A DNA stretch of 64,000 nucleotides, from positions 18,032,543 to 18,096,542 of the forward strand of contig CM026551.1 of the NCBI GenBank assembly GCA_015143295.1, given 5' to 3'. Position numbers and translations under genes: made by a program. The first letter of the stretch is position 1, and each line of letters begins with the position of its first letter. This DNA comes from Tetracentron sinense. Its lineage: Eukaryota > Streptophyta > Magnoliopsida > Trochodendrales > Trochodendraceae. A model generated the notes under the pieces. It searched no databases. It saw only the letters and a list, made by a program, of their open reading frames with translations, and was not told the DNA's origin. Shown piece after piece: positions 10,788-23,200 of this stretch.

Positions 10788-12465
10788 TTAAGCATCTCAT
10801 TTTGCACCCCTTTGACCTTCTTCTCTAAAAAGTCGCTTTTTTATTTTTAATTTAATTTAATTTTTTTTAATTTCATTCTAGTTTACCTCTCGTGAGCTAG
10901 AGGAACCTTTAGGCTTGAGAGAGAGAGACAGATACCCCATGCACCCTAGACCAAACTCATTTTAATGACCCAAACCCATGAACCTAATCCATGTTCAAAC
11001 CCATTTCCTAAACTCATTGATCCAAGCCCCTTTTCCCTACATTCACTCTTCATCATGAGAAAATGGCCCTTCATTCTACATGAGACAAAAACCTACACCT
11101 CACACCCTAATTTCCCATAGACTCTCTAGTCTACCCTAACCCTACCATTGGCCCACTTTGACCATGGGAATCTACCAATAAAATGATGCCACCCCCCATT
11201 TAGTCTTCATCTCTTTCTCAAATCTATAAGGGAAGGAAGCTTCCCCCATTTCGTAGACAACCTTAGCCAAGAACTTCTAAGAGTTCTCAATCACCACCGA
11301 CCACCCCCCCCCCCCCCCCCCCCCCCCTCTTGATCCCTATCTCTCTCCATCTCGGTTTCTTCCCTGCCCCATCTTTGTGTTAGTATTTTTGAAAGAAGGA
11401 GGAAGCTTCCTCTCAAGCCCACTCCATCGCAACTACACCCCAGCTCACCTCTGAATATTGTCCAAAGGAGAGAGTTCTCCTCTCACCTAAAACCATACCC
11501 ATTCCTAGCGACCTTTCCCTCTACCTTTGCAAAAGTAACCACGGTCACCATCGCATGTGCACACCTCAGATCAACAACACCCCAGCCACCATCTCCGACA
11601 GACCAGCAACCATTGATGGCCTATCTCCATTTATAAACCTCCCGTAACAGCCCCTATTCACGTCCATCACAGTCCCCATTACAACATCAGATTCGCCTCT
11701 TTCTCAGTCCCCATTACAACGCCTTCCAACCCCAAAACAGCCCCGTGCACACTTAGATCTATGCGAATAGATGCCATATCTTCTTCTCCAAGCTCGGCCA
11801 GTCATTTTTGCAGCACAACAAGCCCCCATCTCTGCACCACAGCAGCCTTGTTCCCATCCCTTTCTCCACTGTTGTAAGAGGTAAATCTCTCTCCTTCGGT
11901 GCACACCTCACTTAGTCACTCTGATGCACACCTCGCTTAACCACTCCAGTACACACCTCCCGTAGCCACTCCAATGCATCTTAACTAAAGTCACTGGTGC
12001 AACCCTACACCCAAACCGCTCCAGCGCACTTCCTCATCTCTGGAATGAGTATAAAACTACCCTTAGAACTACACCCAGTCTAATCCTGCCCCGACGGGTA
12101 TGTAGGCAGCCCAACCTTGAGTTCGACCCCTAGAGTAGAATTTTTTTCTTTCTTGCCAGGTTAGCATATCTCTAATGACTTAGGCCTTTTTTCCGAATCT
12201 TATCCTTGTTTGGCTTTCACCTAGGAAGTATGTAACCGTCTTAGGATGAGGATCCCGGGGTGCCTAACACCTTCCTTGGGACTTAAAAGAATCTCTTACT
12301 TAGACTCTGATCGAGATCGTAGGCCCCTATCCACCACTCGGGTCCTACTTCCCTTCAAATGAAACAGGTGGCAACTCTAAGTCATTTGTGAAGGCATTTA
12401 GCGTCGTTCCTCCACAGGGCCCACCCATCCGCCTGACAGGAAAGGCAGTAAATTTCGCGCTCACA
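10788..12465 (+). mobile_element. Insertion in the LINE; gypsy LTR/leader-like segment
   Basis: The insertion lies between two copies of CTAAG (10783-10787 and 12466-12470). Joining the flanks restores the LINE frame (VISKHTMITW). Its right part carries ACGGGTATGTAGGCAGCCC, GGTGCCTAACACCTTCC and GGTGGCAACTC, the same ordered blocks as the minus-strand segment 2613-3130. A poly-C run of about 26 sits at about 11306-11331. No convincing gene inside; its first bases are not TG, so it may be incomplete at the left. Confidence 0.5.
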
Positions 12466-13546
12466 CTAAGCATACTATGATTACTTGGATGACTATTAGG
12501 CACGCCATAACTACGAAAGATAAGCTTCTCAGTTGGCGTATCCTCTCTCAGGATGTTTGCCTTTTGGTATCGCAACTCTCATTAATCCCATGATCATTTA
12601 TTTGCTTGTTGCTCCTTTTCCATGGAGGTTTGGCAAATTATTGAGAGACAGATGGAGCTTCAGCCAAGAAATTTCTTGAGATGGAACCGATTTGTGAGTT
12701 TGATGAGTAGAAGGTGTACCGGATCCAACTTTATGGGTTCTCTCTGAAAAGTAGTCTTTGCTGCTTTTGTCTATCATATATGGGCGGAAAGGAATCGTAG
12801 ATGTTTTCGAAATGAGTTTTTTTGACCAAGCAATGTTGTTAACAAGATTACAGAGGATGTGGTGGATAAGATCAATGTGGATAGGCCACATATTTGTGAT
12901 AATGCTACCAATAGAAGGGTTGTTGGGGAATGGGACCTCGAGGTCCAATGACGTTTCTCTCTTATTATGTGGGTCTCTTGGGAGCTGCCAGACAAAGGTG
13001 TCATCCACTTGAATATGGATAGGTCATTCAAGTGTGATTTAGGAGGTTATGGGGTTATTTATAGAAGCTATGATAGTAATGCTCTTGGAGCCCTAGCAGG
13101 CCTTAGAGCGGGTAATTTAGTGCTTCATTTTGAGATTCTGGCGATTCATCGTGGTCTTCAAATGACCTTAAATAGGAGATACAATCATGTTCAAGTTGCT
13201 TCTGACTCGCGTTGGGTGATTTATTGTGTTTCGATGAAATGTTTTTGGCCTTGGGATTGTTATGTTCTTCTGTCTCAAATTGTAGATTTGAGTGCTTGTT
13301 TCGAAAGCTTTGAAATTTGTTATACCTCCCATGAAACAAATCGGGCAGTAGATTTTCTTTCTAAACTAAGCACTGCTCCTAGGGAGTCTATTTTTTGTCC
13401 TTCTGAGTTTCCTCCCTCGTTAGCTCGAATTGTGTCGGCTGATGCGAGGGGTTGTAGATTCATTCAAATGTAATTTTCATGTAATTTAATTTTATTTGGT
13501 AGGGGTCTGCCTAACACCAACTATCTATTTCCAAAAAAGAAAAAAT
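12466..13546 (+). mobile_element. LINE 3' end with RNase H domain, right piece
   Basis: After the insertion the zf-RVT region continues (KDKLLSW, then AERNRR in a shifted frame) to an open frame at 12967-13473 (168 residues) with a plant-type RNase H domain (RVT_3): LNMD with Asp18, FEILAIHRGL with Glu56 and VASDS with Asp80 form the usual D-E-D set. Family members normally read DGS where this has DRS. The upstream part has frameshifts, so the element is dead. An A-rich tail (about 13533-13546) ends the element, as expected for target-primed retroposition. Confidence 0.7.
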
Positions 13547-16290
13547 AGCCAAGCCACTACTTTTACGCAATGTTTGTAGAGTCCAAAATTTTAGCCATTT
13601 TTTCTAGCTAAACTCAAAACTATTTTTATTTCTTTCTAGAAAAGACATTATGGAATGGATTAGAAGGGTTAGTCGTCCTAAATTTCTGAATTTTGATTTA
13701 GTTTCAACTTGAACCTACACTTGCAAGAGATAGCATGGATGTAATGCCTAATTATATAGACCTCAATTGAAGACTGGTTTAGGCATGGGAAATGGAGCAT
13801 TCCTTGCATTGGGTTGGAAATAAAAGGTTCATTCATTTCTTACCATATATTGTCCTATTCCTATTTGAATCAATCAACGGGTGGAGTCCAGTTTACATGT
13901 ATTCCTTATAGAATGTTGGGAGTCAGCCACCTAATCACATGAATAAACTATTTTTGAAAGAGTTGATGAAATTTTCCTTTTTTAACATTACAAGAAATCT
14001 TTTTTTTTTACATTCCAAGAAATCGATTTTATTGTTTATAATTTTTATCCGCGACCGTATGACATTGATTATGGTTATAACGAGTAGAATGAATCGTGAT
14101 ATTTCAAGGAGTGATCGTAAGTCGACTCAAATATCACAATTATTTATCGGTGATTGTAGATGTCAATTAACCAAGATTACACGTTCAAAATATGGTTATT
14201 TTCATGTTATTCTTACGATCATGGTTTAAATCTTAACTGTGATTGTTTAAAATTAAATACTCACAGTCCTTTAGCTATGATTGGAAATATCAATTAATCA
14301 AGATTAAACATAACAAATTTTGAACTTAAAATCACAGTGTTTTGATTATTGATCACTTTTTTTTTTTAATCCGTGATCTTCATCCATTTGATTTTTCAAT
14401 TAAATCATTTGTTATGCAACCTCTACCACCTGTAGCTCCTTACAATCATTACTAAATTTATATATGATTGTAAAATAAAGCAGTCATTCACATACCAACT
14501 TGCAAATAACATCATAAAGTATTCTTCTATGAATAACTTGACAACGATAAATTATACTTTCATGAATAATATAACAACAAATTATATTTTCATTAAATAA
14601 TATGAATTTATTTATAATGCGATCAGAATACATAAATGAACATGATATTTTAAACAATAATACTTCTTAAGTATTCAATCAGAACTTTTTTAAAGTTCTT
14701 TTTTTTTTATTCACTATACACACTTTACAAAACAATCAATAATCTTATTATGTATTTTTATTTCATTGCTGGTACTGATGTCCCTCAGGTACATCATGGT
14801 ATAGTAGTCATATTCTCAATCACCTTTTTGTTTGAGACATTACAAGAAATTAAGATAATGAACGGAATGTCAGTTATATTTAATACATAAAATTGAAACA
14901 ACAATTAGAAGGACTAATTAATGTCGAATAAACATTAATATGAGTAAATATCACTCTTGTAGGTCTATGCTTGCCTTTCAATCGACTCAACTTGAATACA
15001 ATTACCCTTTATGACAATAATTTGATCAATTATACAAAGGTAATACAAAATATAAACACAGACGTAAAATGTGCAATGAGAAGAAATTACTTATTCATTG
15101 AAGACCTTTAGTTTCTGAACATGCTTATATACTTTTTTACAATGGATCCAATTAGTATATTGAAAATATTCCTGTAATGATAAAATTAAAGCGCCAGTGT
15201 TCCCTATAATTAAAGAACGAATTCTAAAATTTTAATTTCAAATGAATACAAAACTTTAAGAATTAGTAATCACATATTATTCATAAGTGGTAAAATAATA
15301 TGAGAGCTAAGCACTACATATAGACATAAACTTACCCAACATAATGGCAGGTCCTTATTGGCCACGCCCCACTTTTAAACACACATCATCTATGGTTGAA
15401 AGTTACTCGCATTCCAACCTTGCTAAGGTTACATCAATTGCCATCGGTTATGATCTAATCTCATGAGAGTATCTGTTGGTTTGTGGTAGTGGAGCAGGAA
15501 GGAGACCGTAAACGTCACTCATGACCTCTCTTAAGATCTTAACTGCTCTCGGATATAATACTCGTACAAATCACGCCGACTTCATATGTCTTCTTTTCGA
15601 CCGAATTCATGCTTTGGCCTTCTGTGATGCTGACACGTGGTATATAGTTCCCCTAGGGCCACCTTCAAATGGATCACATCCCCACGTTAGATCGACTGTT
15701 AAGTAAGTCAAATTACTACTAATGAAAGCCAGGGCAGGGGAGGTCCACGTGGCGAGTCAAGAGCGTTTTTAGGGGATGAGATCTACGTGGCATATGTCAG
15801 GGGACGCACCTCATTAGTTTGTTTGGGAGGGGACGCATGCTCTTTTAACCTTCATTGGGCACACATCGAAACGCCTCTTCTCTTTCAACGAACACACCCT
15901 TCAGCTTTGATTGTCTTTGAGACACATCTCATGTTGTGAGTTGGAACAGTTTATACAGTTGGGGTTCCGCGTAGGATGAGATTTGGAAACAGAAGGTGAG
16001 AGAGTGTTTGTATACGCTTCAAAGTTTGCATCCATTCATGAACGTTGCAACTTTTTGTGCCTCTCTATTAAACCATTATCTGTTGGGTCTTCCAAACCAT
16101 TGCAGCTTTTGGACCTATTTCTTCCTTTCTAGGAGTGTCTTCCAAACCATTGTGACTATTAGTGACTTGGTCCTATTATTAGTACTACTTAAACCCACTT
16201 GCCAATTACTACTAATTAAAAGTGGACCTTTGGTGATCCACGTGGCATCCAGGGAGGGATTTTAGGGTATCTGGAACCAGATTTCATTAG
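13547..16290. other. Long gene-free interval
   Basis: No gene recognised on either strand. 13985-14900 is very AT-rich with loosely repeated GTGATTG and CAATTAA(C/T)CAAGATTA blocks and two same-direction CATTACAAGAAAT sites, suggesting a decayed DNA transposon. 15650-16290 has two similar segments around CCACGTGGC and TTACTACTAAT (15706, 16203), upstream of the TATA box of the spliced gene. Confidence 0.4.
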
Positions 16291-16294
16291 TCCC

Positions 16295-16303
16295 TATATA
16301 TAA
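16295..16303 (+). promoter_or_regulatory. TATA box of the spliced gene
   Basis: TATATATAA followed by GG, then a pyrimidine-rich leader. It lies about 600 bp before the first good splice donor (TTG/GTAAGT at 16898). Placement is inferred from sequence only. Confidence 0.5.
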
Positions 16304-16324
16304 GGACAAGTAAACAATACCTGT

Positions 16325-16897
16325 ACGCCTCCCACCAAATTCCAAATAGTTGCGACCCTCCACCTTGCGTCTCTTCACCTAGGCTTCCCTCTTTTGCTAT
16401 GATAATGGTTTAGGTCATTTCTCTTCCTTCAATCTCCCTTTATATCCTCCAGTCTCACCCTATTACCAAGCGACACAACCCCAACCGTCACCCCTAAAAA
16501 AATTCCCCATATCGTTACACCTTCTCAACAAATGGGCTTCTACGATCTATGGATATTGGAGCTTCCGAATGGGCTTTCAATGCGCTTTCTCTCTCGGATT
16601 CTAACTACACAACAGTTCACAACACATCCTCCCTCCCTTAACGGACACACCAGTTAGTTATCGCCTAGTAACCGTTTTTACATCCTTTTTCTCACTTAAT
16701 TTATTATTATTTTTCCCTTCCTCTTTTCACTTTCTCTCTAACTCTCTCCCTTCTTCTCCACCCAGATCAACTCATAGAGTTACTGTATATTCAATCTGTT
16801 GTTGCAAAAATCCACCACTATTCTACCATCACTTTTGATTGGGAATCCACAGTCCATCTGCATTCTCTACAGTGTCCCAATATTCTCTATATTCTTG
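16325..16897 (+). other. Candidate 5' leader exon
   Basis: A CT-rich leader typical of plant 5' UTRs ends at a consensus donor (GTAAGT at 16898-16903). The next good acceptor in register with the coding exons is TTGCAG at 18394-18399, giving a leader intron of about 1.5 kb. The start is set about 25 bp after the TATA box. Confidence 0.4.
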
Positions 16898-17459
16898 GTA
16901 AGTTTTTATTTTCTTAATTTTCATTACAGTATTCTTCTTATTCTACTGTTAACTCGAGTTTGAAATATTTATTAAAGTTGTATATTGTTTCACAATCTTG
17001 ATTTCCCCTGACTTTCTTTCATCTATGTTAGTGCTAAATTACTAAAATTACATTATAAATTCCTTTATGTTCTACTGTTTAATCGAGTCTTCAATCTCTT
17101 TTACATTTTAGGGATTCGGTATATGTTTTTTCAAATTTTTGAGCCTCTGTTACTTTTTCCTTCTTTGTGCTACTTGCTGTATTTTAATTCTTATCCTCTG
17201 CGATCTTATTCGATTCTGTTTCGGGATTATCAAATCTTTTTTGAACATCTTAAATTGATACCTTCGAATATTTGAACTTTTTACTTTATCAACATCTCTT
17301 ATTTATGCTTCGTACATGAATTCCTTTTTTTTTACTTCTCCTATGGTTTATCTATTGGGTTCGACTTGATTGCTGGAGTTTGGGTTGTTACCAAGAAATG
17401 GGAAAAAAAAACAGTTTGAAAATTAGTGAGGATGTTATCAGCTTCCAAATATCGTTTCA

Positions 17460-18240
17460 AGCTAACCAATCTTTAGGCCTACTGTACACTAAACATCATC
17501 CCCAACTTAATCATACTGGTCCCACCACCTTCTGGAATACCATTACTTTAGCCTGTTTGGTGCATTTTGGCATCCTATTGGTAACACAACCTATCCAAAT
17601 TTATTAGAAATTTTTTCCTTTTGTTATCCGTTGATTTAGGCGTACCTATGCCCTTACTAACAATGTCCCATTTAAATTATGTTTAAGCAAACCCTGTTAC
17701 TCTACAAATTGGTCACCATTACTAGCAAACCTAAAATATGTTAGGAAAATTGGAGTTTCATTTATTAGAAACATAAACCAAAAAAAAAAATTGTACCGAC
17801 ATATGGATGCTATTTTAATATATGCATAGATAATGATTACTTGCAGTGGTTTGCATACAGGCTTTTTTAAAAAAATACTTCATTGATAAATGGCTTTGTT
17901 TGCATTTTTTTTAATGCCTTTAAATATATATTAAACAATCGTTTTATGCAAGCCAGACTTTATGCCTACTTTACAGTATACCCCAACCTTACCATACCTT
18001 TCCCATCACATTCTGAAATACCATTGACAAAGCATATCTATAGCATTTGGGAATGCTATTTATAACACTACCTACCAAAAAAAAAAAAAATTAGTATATT
18101 TGCCCTAATGTTATACTATGATATAGACATACCTGTGTCCTTATCGACAATGTCCCTTCCATTGGAATTATGCTTGAATCCCCTATTACTTTATAAATTG
18201 GTTACCATTATTTGGGAACATGAAATATGTTAGGATTTTT
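17460..18240. repeat. Degenerate tandem duplication, period about 487 bp
   Basis: Segments around CAATGTCCC (17661 and 18148), AAATTGGT(C/T)ACCATTA and ATGTTAGGA align with a shift of about 487 bp. It falls in the presumed leader intron. Confidence 0.55.
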
Positions 18241-18422
18241 TTTTTGTGTGTGTTTTTGTGTTTTCCTGATTTTCTACTACAGGCAACACATATTAAGGTC
18301 ATATTATCCTTGATATTATTAAATTTTTTCCTTATAAATTCATTCGAGTTGTCTTATTTAACACTAAGTAATGTTGTTGCATTTTCAAATACATTGCAGT
18401 TGATTACCAAATCAAAATTTAA

Positions 18423-19582
18423 ATGGATGGTTCATCTTCTCCACCTTTACTACCATACAAAGGGTACATACTCTTTGTTTTAAAGTATGTTTGCTCATCA
18501 TCATATTTAACATATATTTTAATTGTAAGCCTGATAAACATCAATGCCATGTCATAGATCGAAAGAAAAGGCTAAGGTAGTCGAAGATATCAGGCGGGCA
18601 GAATCATCTACAATTAAGCAGTATGTTTATTTTTCATTTGTTATTTATTGCTATTTCGTATTTAAATTTGCATTAAACACCGATGTTACATCATGAATAC
18701 TCCTTCTCATATCCTATATTATCTTCTTATTCAAAAAACAGGACAAATGAAACATGTGATATCCTGTCCAGTGAAGACATGATGCCCACAACCCAAATAG
18801 AAAAGTAAAAGTACATTTATAAAATTATAAAATTTACAAATTTGGAATAATTGATTTCTTCATTAAACTTAGATTATCAACTTACATTTATCTTATGCAA
18901 ACAATGTAGATGTACGCCAAATACCTCGCCGTCCCCTCAAATGATGTTGTCTACAATCTCCAGGTATTCTATTAGTTCAAATTTCGATTTGTAATGTTTG
19001 AAATCTAGTAGTTTATTAATTTAGCAAAGTTTGAAGAGTTTTTATTATCTTTTGCAACCTCACATATCTAATTTTTCTATACTACTAATTAATTAATCGG
19101 TAACTCATCAGATCTATTACACCAAATCTACATCCACCTAATCGGAAACATCACCAAATGCAATTATGTTCTGCTCAAACTCAAACGTGTATAGAACCAC
19201 AAAACTCCATTGATGACCAATTACACCACTCAATATGTAAGTCAACAATAACTCCTAACAGTATATCAAATCTATACCCTCATATGTTTTAACATAAATA
19301 CTATTGACTAACAAAAAAACTATATTACAGGTCCCTCATATTTAACTAGAGAGATTCAAGAACAAACAATATCGTACATGTACAGGGAACATATTGATCA
19401 ACATACTACCGATTTGATATGTAAGTAAATAAATGCGTTAGAGTCATTAATTATTTGTATTCCTATAAACCATTTACTGATTAGGCTATGATACAAATCA
19501 GGGCCATCATTTTCAAATGATTTCATTAAATAAGGCACCTTTGTCGCCAACGCCAAAAGGATATATTGGATGGCAAACGTAA
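18423..19582 (+). CDS. Multi-exon gene for a 177-residue protein of unknown family
   Basis: Seven exons join in phase: 18423-18463, 18558-18620, 18742-18804, 18910-18963, 19112-19236, 19331-19420, 19485-19582 (534 nt, stop TAA). Every intron is GT..AG and all phases fit, which is hard to obtain by chance. The ATG follows an exon start at 18400, with a likely leader intron before it. The product is hydrophilic: MDGSSSPPLLPYKG, a Lys/Glu segment, Pro/Ser/His/Gln-rich middle, then YLTREIQEQTISYMYREHID and a tail PTPKGYIGWQT. No signal peptide or membrane helix. A poly(A) signal AATAAA lies at about 19674. The tail loosely resembles the N-terminal region of Helitron Rep/helicase proteins, and AAAC/GTAAGA overlapping the stop could once have been another donor, so a truncated Helitron gene is my best guess; a host gene is possible. 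Confidence 0.6.
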
Positions 19583-19682
19583 GAGACCATATGCTACTAA
19601 CATATGCTACTAAACGTAAGAGACCATATGTATCACCCGCCATTTGAAGAAAAACTCTCGTTTGAGAGATCTTGAATAAAAA

Positions 19683-20170
19683 AAAATTTGAGATGGTAAG
19701 ACATGAATATGTGAATTGGGGGTTGTAGAGGTATAAAAGAGATGGTAGGATTTTTTATTTTTTTAAAAAATAAGTTTTACACCCGGTGGGTAGTGGTGGC
19801 ACCACCCGTCAGAAAGATAAAAACAATAGATAAAGGTCACCAAATGATTGATGAATCTGATACCATAAAGAAACTAAATATTATTGATTGATTTAAATAA
19901 TTTATAAGGACCCATATAAGATTTAAATAGATAATTCATCATTCCTAAAGGAGAAAAAACACTGCAATCAAATCAAATAAAATCTAATATTCTCTAATCT
20001 TTTTAATTCAAATAACCTTGTGATGAGATACGGTGTATCTCATTACACGTTATTATCCTACCCTATGCTCTATCAGATTCTACCCTTCTAGTCATACTTC
20101 AAACTCTAAAGAAGTATACACCCCAGGGCAGCCAAGCAACAACAAGGGGCAGTAGTATTCTCACATCCTT
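19683..20170. other. AT-rich gap between the spliced gene and the copia remnant
   Basis: No gene seen. Contains a GGTGGGTAGTGGTGGCACC imperfect palindrome near 19784 and otherwise AT-rich sequence. Confidence 0.4.
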
Positions 20171-20174
20171 ACTG

Positions 20175-21400
20175 ATGCACATTCACAACATATGCGTAAT
20201 GTCCCAAAACAAAAGAACCGCATTTCTCAAACTCTTGAAGCTGGTTATGGTGGACCAAAACATCAATGCCAAATTTGTGGAAAACTTAATGAACACCTTG
20301 CTATTCGGTGTTGGAGCTGCTTTGATCATTCCTACCAGCCATAGGATCTTCCTCAAGCTCTTGCTGCCATGTCAATGAAAGTGATAAAAAAAAATTCTCA
20401 ATAGTATGTACTAACAAGAGCTGGCTGTCCGATTGAAAATCTAATGGCGCAAAGGCTCATATGTATTTAATGGTGGACCCAATTTTATCTTTGGTGTCGT
20501 TAGATTTTAAATCAGATGGCCCAACTCTTAATAGTTCATTCTATCGGGTGTTTTTTAATCACTTCCCTACCGACACTGGAGCATCAGGAGATGATGTACC
20601 CTTGAAAATATTACTCCATATATATTTTGGTTCTAACAAAATACTGGTTGGGAATGGTACTAAACTTCAAATTTTTCATGTGGGTAATGCTTCCCTACCT
20701 ACCACAAAATGTAATTTGAAGTTGCAAGATGTTTTACTCGTTCCTGGAATCAAGAAAAACCTACTCTCTGTTACTCAACTTGCCACAAATAACTCATGTG
20801 TTTTTTAATTCACAGCTAACTCCTTTGTGATCAACGATAGGAGAACAGGAAGGATCCTAGAAACGAGGAGTTGGAAATGAGGCTCCCATCACCTGTGATC
20901 AACATGGCATCACCTTATTTGGCGCTTTATGGCCACAATCTTGACTATTTGCGAGATTTTGGATGCAGATGCTTCCCTTATCTACGTGATTATGCAGCCA
21001 ACAATTCAGCATAAAGTCCTATCCATTGTATTTCTGAGATATAGCCCTCAACATAAAGGCTACCAATATCTTTATCCTCCTACAAGAAGGGTCTACATAT
21101 CGCGTCATGTAGTGTTCGATGAAAACTCTTTCCCTTACACTAACCCATCTTCCCGCCCTCCCATGATTTATTTCAGGGGGAGATCACAACATTTTCAGAT
21201 TTATCACACTAGACTTTTCTTAAACCTGCTCATGACAATCTTACTGAGCCAACCAGGAACACCCATACTGAAACTATACTAATTAATATCACCAATGAAA
21301 ACCCTACTAGCCAAGACCCTACCCAACCTAGTTCCCCATCCTATTCTCTAACACCTAATGACCAGGGAGGAGCCCCAAATTTATTTACATTCTATTAGAA
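20175..21400 (+). mobile_element. Ty1/copia polyprotein remnant
   Basis: Pieces in different frames follow copia order. At about 20251-20330 is a Gag zinc knuckle (CQICGK, then His and RCW; one residue longer than the usual C-x2-C-x4-H-x4-C). At 20461-20808 is a protease region with DTGAS and the LQDVLLVPGIKKNLLSVTQL block. At 20929-21180 is the end of integrase with GYSPQHKGYQ-like and RRVYISRHVVFDE blocks. Reverse transcriptase and RNase H are missing, and stops are frequent. The integrase end and its downstream flank recur at 52830-54420. Confidence 0.75.
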
Positions 21401-21414
21401 TATAGGTTTTTTTT

Positions 21415-21419
21415 TTTTT

Positions 21420-21452
<33 letters not shown>
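21415..21452. repeat. T-run and (AT)n microsatellite
   Basis: T tract followed by about 13 AT repeats; absent from the paired copy near 53305, where only a short remnant is seen. Confidence 0.85.
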
Positions 21453-21458
<6 letters not shown>

Positions 21459-21838
21459 TGTTATAATTTTATATTTAGTGGCCCCCAATAAAATTTTGTA
21501 ATTTTTTTACATGTATATTATAAAGGGATTGATTTTTTTGGTGTCTATGTGTCCCTTTTAACCCTCTTTAACCCTAAGATTTATTAACTCAAGATCTATT
21601 TTTTTATTCTAAAAACCAAGGATAGATGTATAAACCCTAGGAGTGAGTGAATCTTAACCACAATTAATGGATGTTAAAATGGACACTTGTCAAGCATGAG
21701 AGATGCGCACGTTCCACCCAATGGAACACGCATGGAAAAAACAATCTTCATAATATAAAAATATAAATAATTTTATTTAAACAATGGATTTATCAAAAGG
21801 AGGGACTTTGCTTTTCTTTTTATGGATATTTATTGGAA

Positions 21839-21984
21839 GAGAAATGTTATCAAGACCATCCCGGGTGGATACCACCCCGAAACCGTTCCCATAGCTCAGA
21901 GAAACAAAAAAAATGCATGGGTTTCAAAATTTTGTTTAAATGTATGGGTTTCAAAAAAAAATGGACGGTCTCAATAGCATTTCT
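21839..21984. mobile_element. MITE of the AAATGCTATTGAGACC family
   Basis: Inverted ends: GAAATGTTATCAAGACC at the left and GGTCTCAATAGCATTTC at the right. It occupies the same place as the 54236-54401 copy in the paired segment, so it was probably inherited with it. Confidence 0.55.
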
Positions 21985-21995
21985 ATATTAATGAA

Positions 21996-22023
21996 CTAGT
22001 GAACATCCCGTGCGATGCACGGG
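21996..22023 (-). mobile_element. Helitron-like 3' terminus
   Basis: On the minus strand: hairpin CCCGTGCATCGCACGGG (22023-22007), seven bases, CTAG (21999-21996), then T. The element body lies to the right. Its 5' end was not found. Confidence 0.6.
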
Positions 22024-22613
22024 ATAAGATAAGACTCGAGAGAATTAATATGATAAAAATAGAGAAAGAAAATGAACTTATAAAAAGGATTTTTTTCACA
22101 CAAATATCCAATGATAATTAATATTTAGTCTATATTAGCAAGAAAACAATAGAAGCTCGATGGAAGATTATATAATCTGTTAAACTAAAATCCATATAGA
22201 ACATATGAGAAGACCAAATGATGCTGTCAGGACATATGAGCATAAATAGTTCACCATGTTCCAAGGAAAAATGTCATAAATTTCTAGTCAACCATAGCCA
22301 ACACATATAATTTTTACATATATAAATTTAGAGAAATAGAGATTAGAGGCAAAAGTTATTTATTGTAATATCTCATACAAAAATCATGAAGTAATTGCTT
22401 CTCCAATTCATGAGATGGTCACTGGTAGCAGAAAACATTAGAATTTAGTAACAAACTAAAATACAAAAATGGCTTCACCAAGACCCTAGATAATCAAGAT
22501 TGGAGATGCAGGGCTAAACCAAACTACCTCAATGGCCAAAAGAAGCTTTCAGACATAACCATATTTTCAGGCATTTTCAAGACCTGCAACAAAAGAAGCT
22601 CAAGAGGTCAGCG

Positions 22614-23200
22614 CAAGGTTTAAAAAAACGGTTTCGGACACCGTAACGGACACAGCCAAAACCTTTACGTAACGCCGTTAAGTAACGGTTTCGACCTTTA
22701 TTTATTTTTTTTCTTTTTTGCTGAAAAAAATCCAAAAAATAGAAAAAAAAAACATATAATAAATGGTTAACAAGATACTTTTAAAGCAAAATTGAAGCTC
22801 AAAATTTAGAAATAAAGAAATTAGATGGGTCGAGGGTTGAAACATACCCGAAATAAAGAACATGCCTTGAATTTCTTCAAATCTATGAATTAAACTCCAA
22901 ATCAAGTTGTTAATTAACAAAAAACAAAATGATTTTAGGAAAAAAAAGATATTAAGAATAGGTAGAGAAGAAAAGAGGAAGCAAAGATGAGGTTTTAGAA
23001 TTAGTTTAGAAATTTTCGGAACCCAGTTCTACGACCGAAACCTTTACGTATCGGGCGTAACGCCTGTTAGGTAACGGTTTTCGGTGTTACGGTTTTGTTT
23101 TGGGATAAACGGGTAAAGGTATGGTATCAGGTATCGGAGGTCACCGAAACCTTTACATAACGGGCTTTACGTAACGGTTTCGGCGTTTTTTTAAACCATG
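22614..23200. mobile_element. hAT-type non-autonomous element with 8-bp target duplication
   Basis: Flanked by exact GGTCAGCG copies (22606-22613 and 23201-23208). The left terminus is CAAGGTTTAAAAAAACGG; the reverse complement of the right terminus is CATGGTTTAAAAAAACGCC. Subterminal repeats of TAACGGTTTCGG and CCTTTACGTAACG occur in both orientations. An 8-bp duplication with CARGG-type ends is the hAT pattern. No transposase frame inside. Confidence 0.8.

Noticed and set aside
12598..13031. Minus-strand frames of 85-136 codons
   Set aside because: Antisense shadows of the LINE zf-RVT/RNase H region.
13985..14850. CACTA transposon ends
   Set aside because: The CATTACAAGAAAT sites differ from the CACTACAAGAAA consensus and lie in the same, not inverted, orientation.
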